The position numbers were made by a program, and so were the translations under genes. A stretch of 64,000 bases of DNA from Dipylidium caninum. Its lineage: Eukaryota; Platyhelminthes; Cestoda; Cyclophyllidea; Dipylidiidae. Position 1 is the stretch's first letter. Each line of letters opens with the position of its first letter. The stretch is from contig QEYB01001162.1 in the NCBI GenBank assembly GCA_017562135.1, forward strand, positions 310,001 through 374,000, read 5' to 3'. Shown in pieces: positions 34,087-44,399 of the stretch. The notes beneath the pieces were generated by a model. The model made no database searches, was not told the origin of the DNA, and saw nothing but the letters and a program-made list of their open reading frames with translations.

Positions 34087-36084
34087 TCATAGGAGGGAGT
34101 CGCAGACCCGGGACCCCTCGGCACAGCGGCCATTCAGGCAGACAAGCGGCCCTATGACAGCCGGGGTGGCGCAGCCTCCAACTCCGTCGTCCCGTGGGGT
34201 TTGGACGCCAAGACATCGCAGTCGCAATAACAAACCTCTCGAATGACGAAGTATTAATAACAAAAAAGTACGTGCATTGCGCCGTCTTGACACTTGAAGA
34301 CCTCCCAACCGACAAGTTTTCAGTTTAGCGTGAGAGGAGGACAATGCGAGGGGACGTGGAGAGAGTGGAGGCAGAAAACAACTTCGAGGAAGGTGAAAGT
34401 TCGGGAATTTTAAGGCTAACGAACCCAGCACCAGGTGTGTCTTATCTCTCTTGGCCAGACGAGAGCCACACTCGGGCTGTAAAGAGCCACTCGACAAGGC
34501 TAAATTGAGAGAAATGAGATGGCGAAAAAAAAAAAAAACTCGCTTGCCTTGCATCCACGCGGTCTGTCGCCTCGCCTCGGGCCCCCGCAGACCTCCACAC
34601 CAACCGCAGGCGAGCACGTTGAATTCACCACCACTGATCGGGCTGAAGATGCAGTGTGTGGACAGGAGGTGCGTCTGCAGACGGCATTCAGCTCGTAGGT
34701 GAACTTCACCGCCGACAGCGAATTTCCGCCAACAGAGCACACACGTGGTCCTCCAGTCCACGACTTCGGCGCCCTCCACCGCAGCGAAGCGGCCCTGTTT
34801 GAGGGCCCGAGAGAAGCAGTCCTTCAGGCGAGCCACGTGTTTGCGTTTGAGGAGGTGACTTTGCGGTGAGACAATTCCAAGTTCACCACAAACGGCGCAC
34901 GAGTGGAATTTCCAGTCGAGGAGAGTGCTTCCAGCCGCATGGAAGCAGGCAAGGTGGGCCTGGAGGGAGGCATTGCTGGGCAGACCGACCTCGGGTCGCG
35001 TAGCCATGGCGCCTCCCACGAGATGCTCACCAGAGGGAGTCAACTGGCAGAGGGGACAGGAGTACATCCACGCAGCCGAGGTCTTGAGAGTGTCTTCGGC
35101 GTGGTGACCGGGTCCGTTCCGGTGACGTTTGGAGTTCAACCACTGCAAGTACTCGTAGCTCTCCATGTGGTTTTCTTGAACATGCACCTCAAGAGGGCTC
35201 AAACCTTCTCGATAGAGGAGCGAGTCGGTAGAATGTGGACGCAGTTGTCTCGACGGTGCGGGAACATCCCAGAATTCGAGTTCAGGCGGCTCACCACTCT
35301 CGCCGACGAAGTCGTAGCACTCAGAGCATCGGCCGGGCTGACGAGACGGATCGTGGACATAGCGGATATGCACCGCTAATTCTAGCTTAGAAGTAAATCT
35401 GGCTGCAGCTTGACACCGTTTCAGGGGTATCACCTTCTTTGTTGGACGCCTCGGAGGACGCTTGGAGGGCTCGTTTGCTCCCACCTCTTCGGCGCAGCAG
35501 AAGAGGCATACAAAGGGCAGACCCTGTCGAAGACTCCTGAATGGAGCAAGACGATGCTTGAAGTAGGCAGCTTTCTGCAAGAGACAGGGGTGATTCCTGC
35601 ACCGTTTTTCCCCATTTTCGTCTTCAAGTCGCCAAGAGTTTCCGCACTGTCGACAGACGAGATGGGTGTCGCTCGGGTTGAGTGCCGAGTGTCGGAAGAG
35701 GAGGAGGTGTGCGTGGAGTGAGTCGCCAGAGAGGCAGTCGAAACCACAGAGACGACAAATATACCGAATATTCTCTTGGTATTCGTGCGTGTCTGTGGCG
35801 GAATCCGTCTTCTTGACGTGACGGGAAGAAGAAGAAGAAGAAGAGTTAGAAGGTACATGTCGGGGGCGCGTTCGACGAGGCAGACGTTTGGCATGTGATT
35901 CTGGAAGGTTTGGCAAACGAAGGGGAGCAGCATGTGCCTGGGGCAGGGGGGGCGGCGGCGGACGGGGCGGAAGGAGATAGCACGGGGGTTGTCGCCGACG
36001 CGCGAGCGGACGAGTCGAGAGCAGGCAGCCGTGGGACGTGGACGGACGGAGACCGAGTTTCTGGGAGGCCGATGGAGTCGTCAT
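34087..36084 (-). CDS. Multi-finger C2H2-type zinc-finger protein
   Basis: The start is the ATG at 36084-36082, directly after an in-frame TAG that could also serve as an acceptor (cacagtag|ATG). The frame runs 665 codons uninterrupted, or is spliced across a candidate 48 bp GC-AG intron at 34547-34500. After a Pro/Ser-rich basic N-terminus (30-90), metal-ligand pairs recur: C110/C113-H126/H132, C144/C147, C193/C196-H239/H244, C253/C256-H301/H306, C343/C346-H377/H382, C396/C399-H410/H416, C448/C451-H472/H477 and C493/C496. Several fingers have long loops between the cysteine and histidine pairs, unlike canonical TGEKP-linked arrays. Such proteins are usually nuclear DNA- or protein-binding regulators; no specific orthologue is named. 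The last 150 residues have no cysteine pairs and may be intron or 3' UTR read-through. The helicase gene lies on the same strand, starting at 38.7 kb and ending about 0.7 kb upstream of this start codon. Confidence 0.7.
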   Translation of the reverse strand: MTTPSASQKLGLRPSTSHGCLLSTRPLARRRQPPCYLLPPRPPPPPLPQAHAAPLRLPNLPESHAKRLPRRTRPRHVPSNSSSSSSSRHVKKTDSATDTHEYQENIRYICRLCGFDCLSGDSLHAHLLLFRHSALNPSDTHLVCRQCGNSWRLEDENGEKRCRNHPCLLQKAAYFKHRLAPFRSLRQGLPFVCLFCCAEEVGANEPSKRPPRRPTKKVIPLKRCQAAARFTSKLELAVHIRYVHDPSRQPGRCSECYDFVGESGEPPELEFWDVPAPSRQLRPHSTDSLLYREGLSPLEVHVQENHMESYEYLQWLNSKRHRNGPGHHAEDTLKTSAAWMYSCPLCQLTPSGEHLVGGAMATRPEVGLPSNASLQAHLACFHAAGSTLLDWKFHSCAVCGELGIVSPQSHLLKRKHVARLKDCFSRALKQGRFAAVEGAEVVDWRTTCVLCWRKFAVGGEVHLRAECRLQTHLLSTHCIFSPISGGEFNVLACGWCGGLRGPEARRQTAWMQGKRVFFFFRHLISLNLALSSGSLQPECGSRLAKRDKTHLVLGSLALKFPNFHLPRSCFLPPLSPRPLALSSSHAKLKTCRLGGLQVSRRRNARTFLLLILRHSRGLLLRLRCLGVQTPRDDGVGGCATPAVIGPLVCLNGRCAEGSRVCDSLL
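34500..34547 (-). other. Candidate 48 bp GC-AG mini-intron in the zinc-finger gene
   Basis: On the minus strand the sequence reads caag|gcaagc, then a T14 run and a pyrimidine-rich stretch, ending caatttag|cc. AG|GCAAG is the standard GC-donor consensus, and the size matches the 34-49 bp introns of neighbouring genes. The length is a multiple of three without stops, so retention would insert 16 hydrophobic/basic residues including four phenylalanines. Confidence 0.45.
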
Positions 36085-36807
36085 CTACTGTGCCACCGAC
36101 TCACGCAGGCACCTCTCACGGGTCACGCGGGCAGTTCGAATTGAAGTATCGATCGAGGCCGCGCGGATGCTTCCTCCGTTTCCGATTCTGTTGGCCTTCA
36201 ACGAGGCATCTCGACCGGTTGGTCCACACACTTTTGCCCTCACAGACAACAAGACGCACCAACGGCACAAACCGGTCAACTGTAAACTTGCGTCTGATTT
36301 GGTGAGGGAATATGCGCCTCTGGGAGAGTGAAATGACAATGGCAAAGCGGAAAACCTCGTGGCAGGGACCACAACCCCCCCCCCCGAGCTGCCGACGGCA
36401 AGATCATTGAGTGACCAAGGCGAGGAATTACCGGCTGTGGCCCATGACGTCCATCCATCCCAGTTGGCGGGAATAAGCCCTGCGACCCGTTCAATTCATC
36501 GGCGAGCGCCGCCGCGCTCTAAGGCACCCGACATCAGAGGAAACCAACTCCAGACGACAACCAGCAACGCCAGTCTAAGCTCAATACTCCCAGAACTCGA
36601 CGCCAAATAACCATGCTTCAACAATTCCACAGATACCAACGAGAGATAATGACCTACCAGACAAAATACTTCACACCACCCTAATCAAGTCAAACCGCAA
36701 CCTAGGGCAGAGAAAGACCATAGACGGTAAGATGAAAATGTTTACTTCACGGAAAAACTGTACATAATGCAAAAATTTGCAACACGATACACCGCTTGTC
36801 ATGCTCT
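36085..36807. other. Spacer between zinc-finger and helicase genes
   Basis: Both neighbours are on the minus strand. The interval must hold the helicase 3' UTR and any 5' UTR or first exon of the zinc-finger gene. No AATAAA was seen on the minus strand downstream of the helicase stop. A short G9 run (minus strand) lies at about 36376-36384. Confidence 0.5.
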
Positions 36808-38692
36808 CTAACGATCCTCCATATAGCTAGCAATCTCCATGACATCCGGTAACTCGTTGATGTTCACCTCAAACCTGTTCTGCACATCATTCAAGATGTT
36901 GGCATCATGTTCGTCCGAAATAAAGGTGATTGACAAGCCCTTTGTACCAAAGCGACCAGCACGCGCAACCTAGACGGGGGAAATTATATCGGAGAACAGC
37001 ACAACCAACCCTATGAAGGTAGGTGTCCGAATCCTCAGGCATATCGTAGTTGAAAACGATGTTCACACGTTCGATGTCCATTCCACGCCCAAAAAGGTTT
37101 GTCGCCACAAGCAAACGCTTATGGAAGTTCTTGAAGGCCTGGTAGCGCTCCAACCGCTCCTCCTGACACATGGCGCGATGCATCGCTATGGCTGGGAAAT
37201 TTTGGTCAACGAGAAGCTGCGCCAAGGCAATGCAGCGTTGGACCGACTTCACGAAAATGATAACCTGTGAGATTGGACAGAAGTATAATTGGACCGCAGT
37301 CAGACATTTTGTGAACTCAAACTCTGGCGCTGCAAACAAAGCAGCCCAGAATCAGTATTAGCATAGCAAGTCATCACTAGCTCACCTGATTAAATTGAAG
37401 CTCATCAAGCAACTCAAACAACTTGCGATTTTTTTCATTTTCCTTGACTTTGACATAATGCTGTCGCAATCCATGTAAGGTCAACTTAGAGTCGTTGTCA
37501 ATAAAGATCTCCAGAGGCTAAAATTGGAAAGAGAAAACAGGCGTTACGGCTAAGCTGAGAGCGACGCGTTCCGTGGTCGACCACCACCCGCAGCATTAAC
37601 TACGATTCCTCGTCGTCGTCACCGTGGCGGTAACCGCGTTGCCATTGCAAAACGACGCCCGAGACCTGGTTTAGTTGCGCCTATCATCATCCTCACCATC
37701 CCATCACACGTTTGTCAGCCAAAAACGCGACTGTACGTCGTAATCGGCCGTCATTGTGGGATTGAGGCCAGAATCCGATTCAATTTCTATTTCACTTTCT
37801 ATGGGGCTGTAGGTCGGTCGGTGGTCGCCGCGTTTCGCGATTTTTTTTACCATCCACATCCCGCGCCCGCCATCACCATCAACGTACATCTTGCATAAAA
37901 TTACGGCAGACGGGACGAATCTCTTTGCTCATGGTTGCGCTGAACATCATGACTTGCTTGGAGCGCGGCGTCATGCGAAAGATTTCCTGGACGTCACGAC
38001 GCATATCTATATTAAGTTAGTGGATGCAAAAGCACAACGAACCGAGAGTATCAAGCATCTTGTCGCACTCGTCAATGATAAAGTGTCTAACGTTGTCCAA
38101 CTTCAGTGCCTTGTTGCGGATGAGATCGAGGATCCGTCCAGGGGTGCCCACCACGATGTGCGGCGAGCACCTATTTAGAGACTCAATGTCCTTTCGCAGT
38201 GGCATTCCACCGAAAAAGACCCCAACCTAACGCAACTGAGGAGAGAAAAGCAACGCCTACCTTTATTTTAGGCATATACTTAGAGAATCGTTCATATTCT
38301 TTGCTAATTTGGAAGGCCAATTCACGCGTGTGACAAAGCACGATAACTCGTGTAATTCCCTCTTCTTCGGGATCTAACTGCTGTAAGGTAGCGATGACAA
38401 AGACCGCAGTTTTGCCCATTCCCGATTTGGCCTGGCAAAGAACGTCCATCGAGAGGATGGCCTGAGGGATACACTCATGCTGCACCTCAGATGGATGTTC
38501 AAAGCCGCAGTCCACAATAGCTCTCAGGACCTCGGGTTTAAGAATAAAGTCACGGAAGCCGGAACTGTGAACAGTGACGTAGTCACCCTTCACGCCCTTC
38601 TTTGTTTGAAGGTCTCCGTTGGCTTTAGGTTCTTGTACACTCTCTTGATCTTCTTCGTCATAATCCAAAAGTTCGTTTTCGTCGGCCATCAT
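36808..38692 (-). CDS. DDX39B: DEAD-box ATP-dependent RNA helicase DDX39B/UAP56 (complete)
   Basis: Exons on the minus strand: 38692-38261, 38226-38043, 38006-37888, 37517-37386, 37264-37010 and 36969-36808, all in matching phase. They give 427 residues, essentially the length of UAP56 in other animals (about 428). Motifs: Q-motif region (63-77), Walker A AKSGMGKT (88-95), DECD (196-199, diagnostic of the UAP56/DDX39 subfamily rather than DEAD), SAT (228-230) and HRVARAGR (373-380). The protein unwinds RNA using ATP, acts in spliceosome assembly and loads the TREX complex for nuclear mRNA export. The acidic N-terminus ([11 protein letters not shown]) is the conserved UAP56 segment. ATG codons at 38692 and 38689 are adjacent; either may be used. 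Introns are 34, 36, 370, 121 and 40 bp. Animals may carry DDX39A and DDX39B; in a flatworm a single orthologue is likely. Confidence 0.97.
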
Positions 38693-41600
38693 GAGAAGCG
38701 TCTAAAACACCACGAAGCGGCAATGGATGCAGAAACGAAAGTGTGTGCAACAAAACAAAGCAGCTTTAATAACTAAAACAAAATCGCTCCCACTCAAAAT
38801 ATACACACGCCAGAAATCTTCGATCCAATGAACATGAGTTGAATATTGTTTATTTGTATAAAAAGGTAAAAACTGTTCTTGACTAAATGAAAACATTCGG
38901 TTCAATTATTATTTAAAATCTAGAGAAAAGTTTATCACAGCGATGTAAGGAATAACAGCGCTTTCACAAATGCAGATTCATAAACATTATAATCTTACGA
39001 TTTGCACTGGATGCTGGTTTTCCATCTACTGGCCTCGGCCGACTTACTCATTTCAGCACTATTCAAAGTAAAAGAGATCCTGATCACTCATTCACGCACC
39101 ACTCGCCAATGTGCCATTTCAAGTCAAGGATTTTACATAATCATTCACTATAAGCGAATATTTTGCGGTATTTGACTTAACTCCACAAAACAATTTTGAT
39201 CACTACAAAATATGTCCATTTGAAACGCTGAAAGTCTACTAAGCGAACTTAGAATATTTCCTCGCGCGCTAATGTGTTTGTGATGCCGAAATGGTATTTC
39301 CCGTGCTTTCATACTTTGATAACAACTCTGCTGACATTTCATAGGCCGACGCACAAAATCTCGTCTGAATCGTCGAACTAATCAAAGTGGACTTAATGTT
39401 TTGCTTGCACGAGATGAGGCATTCCCGACTAAATTGTGCTCGTATACAAGAACAGTCACACGTAAGAAAAATAATGTAATAAAACTATGTAATAGACAGG
39501 CATTAATTTTTTTCAAAGACTACATTGATTGTATAAATCATTATTTGTTTTACTCTACCAATTCGGTGAACTATTAATGTAATATTTGCAGGCGCCTATT
39601 TAAGCAGCAGTGTGATTGCGCGTAATTTGGTGAGACCGTAAGACATTGGATGTACATTTGTATATTCTGTTGAATATTCGCGGGTTGTATGTTCACTTTT
39701 GCTACTAATTTATAATGCAAAAAATTTTTGGCCGTTCTGTCGTTGAACTTCTGGATTCAAGGGTATTTTATAAACTTGACAGCAATTTCCGACATGTGTG
39801 AAGAGCTCCTATGGAATGATAATACAATAAAAATTTTTGAGACAGGCATGCTAATGACCAAATTCGTAACCGGTATATATATTTGTAGGCGCCTTTTAAA
39901 CTTGTTGTGCGCGCCGTAAAACATTGGATGTATTTGTTGTGGCAAAAATGTAATTGACTTCTTCTGAATTTTTAATGCACAAAGTTTATGATTTTTGAAA
40001 GCTGTGACACCTCACGTGTGAAGTGCTTATGCCTTTTTAAGACGTCACTTTGTAAGTCTGCCACTTAATCGGTTGGAAGCCGTTGAGAACCCTTGTCGTT
40101 TTTCCTTACTTATTGCACTTGTCACACTTTCAATCTCTTGCAAGTTGAAAACTAACCTTCCCTCATAAACCGTTCATTCTGCTCGGATACCTTGTCTGCA
40201 ACAACCGACATTATGAACTGTGTTTAATTTTTTGTTTTACCTTTGGTGATCAGCACATGTGCACACTTCACAAATTTTCATGTAAACATCGAACTTCCAC
40301 AGTGTCATTAATGCAAAAAATTAAATGGATTCTTCCTGTTTCTGTACAATTTTCATCTTCTTTTTCCCATCCCAAATGACTAAAGCTTATTGGTTGATAC
40401 GCCATCGTGTTTCCCCAATTGTTTAAATGATGTTTTGTTTTTATTTAATTTGTGACTTCGAATGTCCGTTCCCCTCCATCAAACACATCTGACACGGTAA
40501 CCGGGTGGTTAATGGCGCACAGTTGATCATGTTAAACATCTCCGAGGACAAATTATTAGGTCTACCTAAGGGTTCCTCACGCGTCTTTCTCATACAACAT
40601 CTCTGTTAACAGTTTCTTTATTACCCTTACACGCATAACAGCAACCATCCACCAAAATTTGATCTGCTTGCCATTTGTGCACTTAGAGCTCAGAAGTATC
40701 CGCCTAGATATATTAATAAAACCTTTTTATTACCTTATACGCCGAGTGTTGCAATGGATGGTGGTAAACTTTGAGATGACAATCATTGTCGGGGATTAGA
40801 AAATGCCGTAAAAATCCCTTCATATACGGAGGGACATACGTTCTTCCCTTTCAAATATGTTAAAAATATTATACGTTTCAAAGCTGTTAAAATCTAGGCT
40901 TGGAATGAAAGTTTAGAATTGTAGCCATGAGAGGGACTTAGATACTTATTCGACTGAATTTTACCACAATTCCCTTTAAATTATGTACTCAATAGGCTAC
41001 CATGTGCACTTTTAAAAGAAGTCAAACAAGATGCCAGCCATGTAAATTAGTTTTAATCATAATACAATGCACTCTATTTGGCAGGATTTGGAAATCATAC
41101 GTTTAGGTTTAGTGATTTTCTGTAGGTAAAGGAATGCCCTCAAAAAAGCCTTGATGAAATATGCATAAAGATATTTCACTATCCAAGTGGGGATTGTCCT
41201 GCGAAGAGAGCATTACCAGAATTTTTTTGAAGAGTGTTTGACTTTGCGGTTGCCACAAAATTGTTGACATATTAAGAGGGTGATTTTAATCACCACTTTT
41301 GCGGACAAAGAAAAATGTTTCTGTCAAATGTGAGGGGATTTCAGGCGACTTATTCTAATCTCTCACGGCTACAAATGATGTCTGTAGGAGTGGGATAGTG
41401 AAGTGAAAAATGAATTAATTGTGATAATTTGTTCCAGTGGTAGACGAAATTGTCACGGCATTGAATTTACAGTGGATGTCACTTAAGTAAGAATCTAAAG
41501 TGTAAGGTTAAAAACGCCCAAGGACTTTAAGCCCTCTGAAATTTGCCTCTGCCCCACGGAGAAGGAAACTTCTGCGCAATTAACGTCACTCTATCTTCCA

Positions 41601-41711
41601 TAGATGTATCAATTTCGTTAATTTATAACCTCTTATGGTCAAGGGGGGGTGAAATGATTTAACGAAAAGCCACCGGAACGGGGGCGGATTCCTATGTAAT
41701 GAAAGGTTTTA
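38693..41711. other. AT-rich gene-free interval
   Basis: Base composition falls clearly below that of the flanks, and open frames do not exceed 70 codons. It contains the decayed tandem repeat at 39584-40034 and many short AT runs. The helicase promoter should lie at its left edge, but no TATA or CCAAT element was identified. Confidence 0.6.
39584..40034 (+). repeat. Diverged tandem duplication, about 300 bp period
   Basis: Unit 1 begins ATTTGCAGGCGCC (39584) and unit 2 ATTTGTAGGCGCC (39881). Later matches follow in the same order: CCGTAAgACATTGGATGTA / CCGTAAaACATTGGATGTA, TTTATAATGCAAAAAATTT / TTTTTAATGCACAAAGTTT, and CATGTGTGAAGAGC / CACGTGTGAAGTGC. Unit 2 is shorter by deletion. No coding capacity. 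Confidence 0.7.
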
Positions 41712-41955
41712 TCAAAAGGAGGCATAGGAGCCTCCAAGTAACCTTCCTTCTGTCCCCTCGACAATCTCATTTGCAAGCCTCCGTTCCTCCTCCTCCTCAG
41801 TCTCCTCCTCTGCAGTCTGTGCCGGCAGACTCACATGACTTTTGACCCACCAAAGAGCGCTCTCCCACTTCCCGTTTACACTCCATGCCACTCGGCACTG
41901 CAGATGGCTTTTGTCCTGCGGTTCGCAGTCCGAGGCAACCGTCAGAACTTTTACC
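41712..41955 (-). CDS. Candidate terminal exon of an unidentified minus-strand gene
   Basis: The frame carries two cysteines and three tryptophans in a non-repetitive stretch (CRVAWSVNGKWESALWW), then an acidic glutamate-rich tail and a stop. A possible acceptor (tttttggtaaaag) precedes it, though it is not strong. It has the look of a real C-terminal exon but matches no family I recognise. It may join the candidate exons at 42.6-43.8 kb. The longer overlapping minus-strand frame (42408-41797) is probably a shadow. Confidence 0.25.
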
Positions 41956-42219
41956 AAAAATCCATTGAAATGTTGACACCCACCCCAGAAGGACGCCTAC
42001 AATGGCACCAACGTTTAAATTTATACTCGCGTTTTTTTCCAAAATCCTTAAGACCACTAGGACAAAAAAGACTGGCGAAGAATTATGGTATTTTACGTGG
42101 CTACAAATGCAACAATTTATTTGCCAACAAACAAACACGGATAATAGTTTGTCGATGAAAATGTTGTGTTTCAGAGGGTTGATAAGATTTGCATTAATCC
42201 ACCATGCCACAGTTACCAA

Positions 42220-42263
42220 GGAGAGAAGAGAAGGAAGGGAAGGGAAGGGAAGGGAAGGGAAGG
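42220..42263 (+). repeat. GGGAA pentamer microsatellite
   Basis: About five perfect AGGGA/GGGAA units, preceded by degenerate AAGGAAGG. The run inflates open frames on both strands. Confidence 0.9.
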
Positions 42264-42617
42264 CAACAATTCTCTTTATACCCCTCGAGGGGAAGGAAAT
42301 AGGTGAGTGCAACGGTGGACAGAGTAGGCTGGACAGCGCCAAGAAAAAAAGGTTTGAAACGAAGACGAGGAGGAGGCGAAGGAAGCCAAACGAGAGACCT
42401 CCATTCAAATTAATCCTCTTAAAACCACTTAGAGAATCTTAGTTCCTGCAAAAGTGATGCCAACTTTAGGTAAGACAGAAACCAGAAGTGAAGGAAATCG
42501 TGTGGGAAGACTCGCGATGATGTTAGGCTTTCCCTCTGGAGAAGATTTGGCGCTGCAGACGGGGCAGAGACGTTACGGACAGCAGCGGGTAGCCGATCTA
42601 CTCCACCGGTGGCTCCC

Positions 42618-43811
42618 TCAGCCCCACAGCCATTTCAGCGCTGCCACGTGCGACCTCTGCTTTACCGCTTCGATGAACTCGCACCGCACACGCGTCAGAC
42701 GACGATCCACCCTCCACGGCGGGTGGCCGTCTGCTCCGCCTCCGCGTTTGACCACGGGGGAAGCAGTCGCACAGTCTGCCAGCAGGCGACTCTGCTGACG
42801 TCTCCACGCCTCGCAGTCTCCTCTGGAGGATCGGTCGTCCGCGAACGGAGTGAATATGGTCAGAGGGAGGAGGGTCGGGGGCCGGCGCGGTCTCCTGTCG
42901 TTTTCGCGCTCACAAGTGGCAACAACATCCGCGGCATGGCGTCTGCAGTCGCTGTGGTGGGGCAGGCGAGCGGGGCATTTTAGTTGGAGTCTCAGGACTC
43001 ACACAAACCCGGTTGCAGCCGAATAGTCTCCATCGTGGAGGGTGACATGCACCACAACGCATGAGGGACGTCCACCTCGTCTATGCGCCCGGGGTCCGCC
43101 GATGTCGACGGGTGGGCAGACGGCTATTCCTCTGCCACTGGGCGCCTCCACGGTTGTGACGCCAATGGGCAGTCTACTCAACTCTCAGCCTCTCCGTCTT
43201 CCCCAACTCGACCTCCGCACTTGTCTGCCTGCCTGCCTGCCTTGCCTGTATCAGTGCAGTGCAGTGCAGTGCTGTGCTGTGCTGTGCTGTGCAGTGCAGT
43301 GCATGCTCTTGCCACTGCCTTTCAGTGGTGGGGCAGACGTGCGCAGTCTGCCACCCGATGGGAGGCCTGGCAACCACATCTTTCTGTGGCATTTTCATCC
43401 CCTCCACCTTTCTCCGGCAGTCAGTCAGTCAGCCAGCCAGCCAGTCGGACAGCCAGTCCGGCCGAGCGGTCTGTCTTCTCCCTTCGGCGTACTTTCCTCC
43501 CACTTGCCACCACGTAGATGGGGGGGGAGGGGGGGGAGGGGAGGGGAATGTTGAAACGAACTTTCTGGGGTCAAACACATCAAGTCCTTCGGCCCACACG
43601 ACACCGTGTGACAGCAAATTTGTCACCCCTCAGGTAGGTCATAATTGACGAGGACGCGCGGCATGGAATAAGTGCGATTCTGCAAAAAAATCTTCTCCAC
43701 TCGGTGGTTCAACTGCCACAGACCAGACGAGTCATTGGCGAGACACCACGACGAGGTGGAGTTTGGAGGAGAGTCGAAGTGGGACCGCCGGTGGGGGCCG
43801 TTGACACCCAC
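42618..43811 (-). CDS. Candidate multi-exon minus-strand gene fragment
   Basis: Four candidate exons have mutually compatible phases: 43811-43627 (ends VLVNYDLPEG), 43173-43003 (GIAVCPPVDIGG, ending GFV at the strong donor gt|gtgagt), 42951-42914 (38 bp, acceptor ccaccacag) and 42775-42618 (RVDRRLTRVRCEFIEAVKQ, then a stop). Agreement at three junctions and non-repetitive composition favour a real gene. The acceptor at 43174 is purine-rich and weak, and I recognise no domain. The 5' boundary of the first exon is undefined. Confidence 0.27.
43226..43302 (+). repeat. TGCC tetramer tract followed by CAGTG/CTGTG pentamer tract
   Basis: TGCC units (43226-43246) are followed, after a short spacer, by alternating blocks of GCAGT and GCTGT pentamers (43252-43302) arranged symmetrically: CAGTG, then CTGTG, then CAGTG. 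Confidence 0.9.
43420..43550 (+). repeat. AGTC/AGCC tetramers and G-run cluster
   Basis: Interrupted AGTC then AGCC tetramers (about 43421-43446) and, from 43518, a run of G7-8 blocks separated by single A. They are simple sequence and explain the nearby Pro-rich and Gly-rich translations. Confidence 0.85.
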
Positions 43812-44399
43812 TTCCAGTCTCCCTTGTCGCCTCGTCCGCGTTAGTGGCGGGCTCGGAGGGCTGCCAACGCACCCATCCGCCCTCGCAGAGGATGCGACTC
43901 ACCTGGTACAAAATCCAGACTTCTGTCCATAATCCGCTAAACACCATCTCCCTGAAAAAACAGCCTTCTCCACCACTAAATGTTTCGAATTGGCATGTCG
44001 TCCTAGAGTGGTCAAAGCTCGTCCCCAACTACTGGGCAGCGCGTCAACCCGAGCATCTCCACGAAGGTGGGGGTGGACGTGGGCGGACGCTTTTCCGCAT
44101 CAGTGATCGTTCGGACAGAGAGCCGTTGTCGGCCCCCAGCGTCCTTGACGGAGACGACTTGGGATGCCAGTGATGCCACACTTTGTCGTCATGCTCGACA
44201 CAATGGGGTGAAGACTGGGCGAGTTGGTTGGAGTCCTCGCGTCACCGCTGACCTGCGATTGTGCATTGCAAAGAGCAGATGACACAACCTTGTCCACATC
44301 CGCAGCAAATTTCTTTTCGCAACTCTCCGCCTCCGCCTTCTCCTTCGTCGTCTCCTCTCCCCCTCACCGGTCAATGAGGTTCGGTGCGTTTGTTGACTG

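Noticed and set aside
41797..42408. 203-codon minus-strand frame rich in Leu/Phe
   Set aside because: It crosses the GGGAA microsatellite and AT-rich DNA; hydrophobicity comes from T-rich sequence, not from a recognisable transporter.
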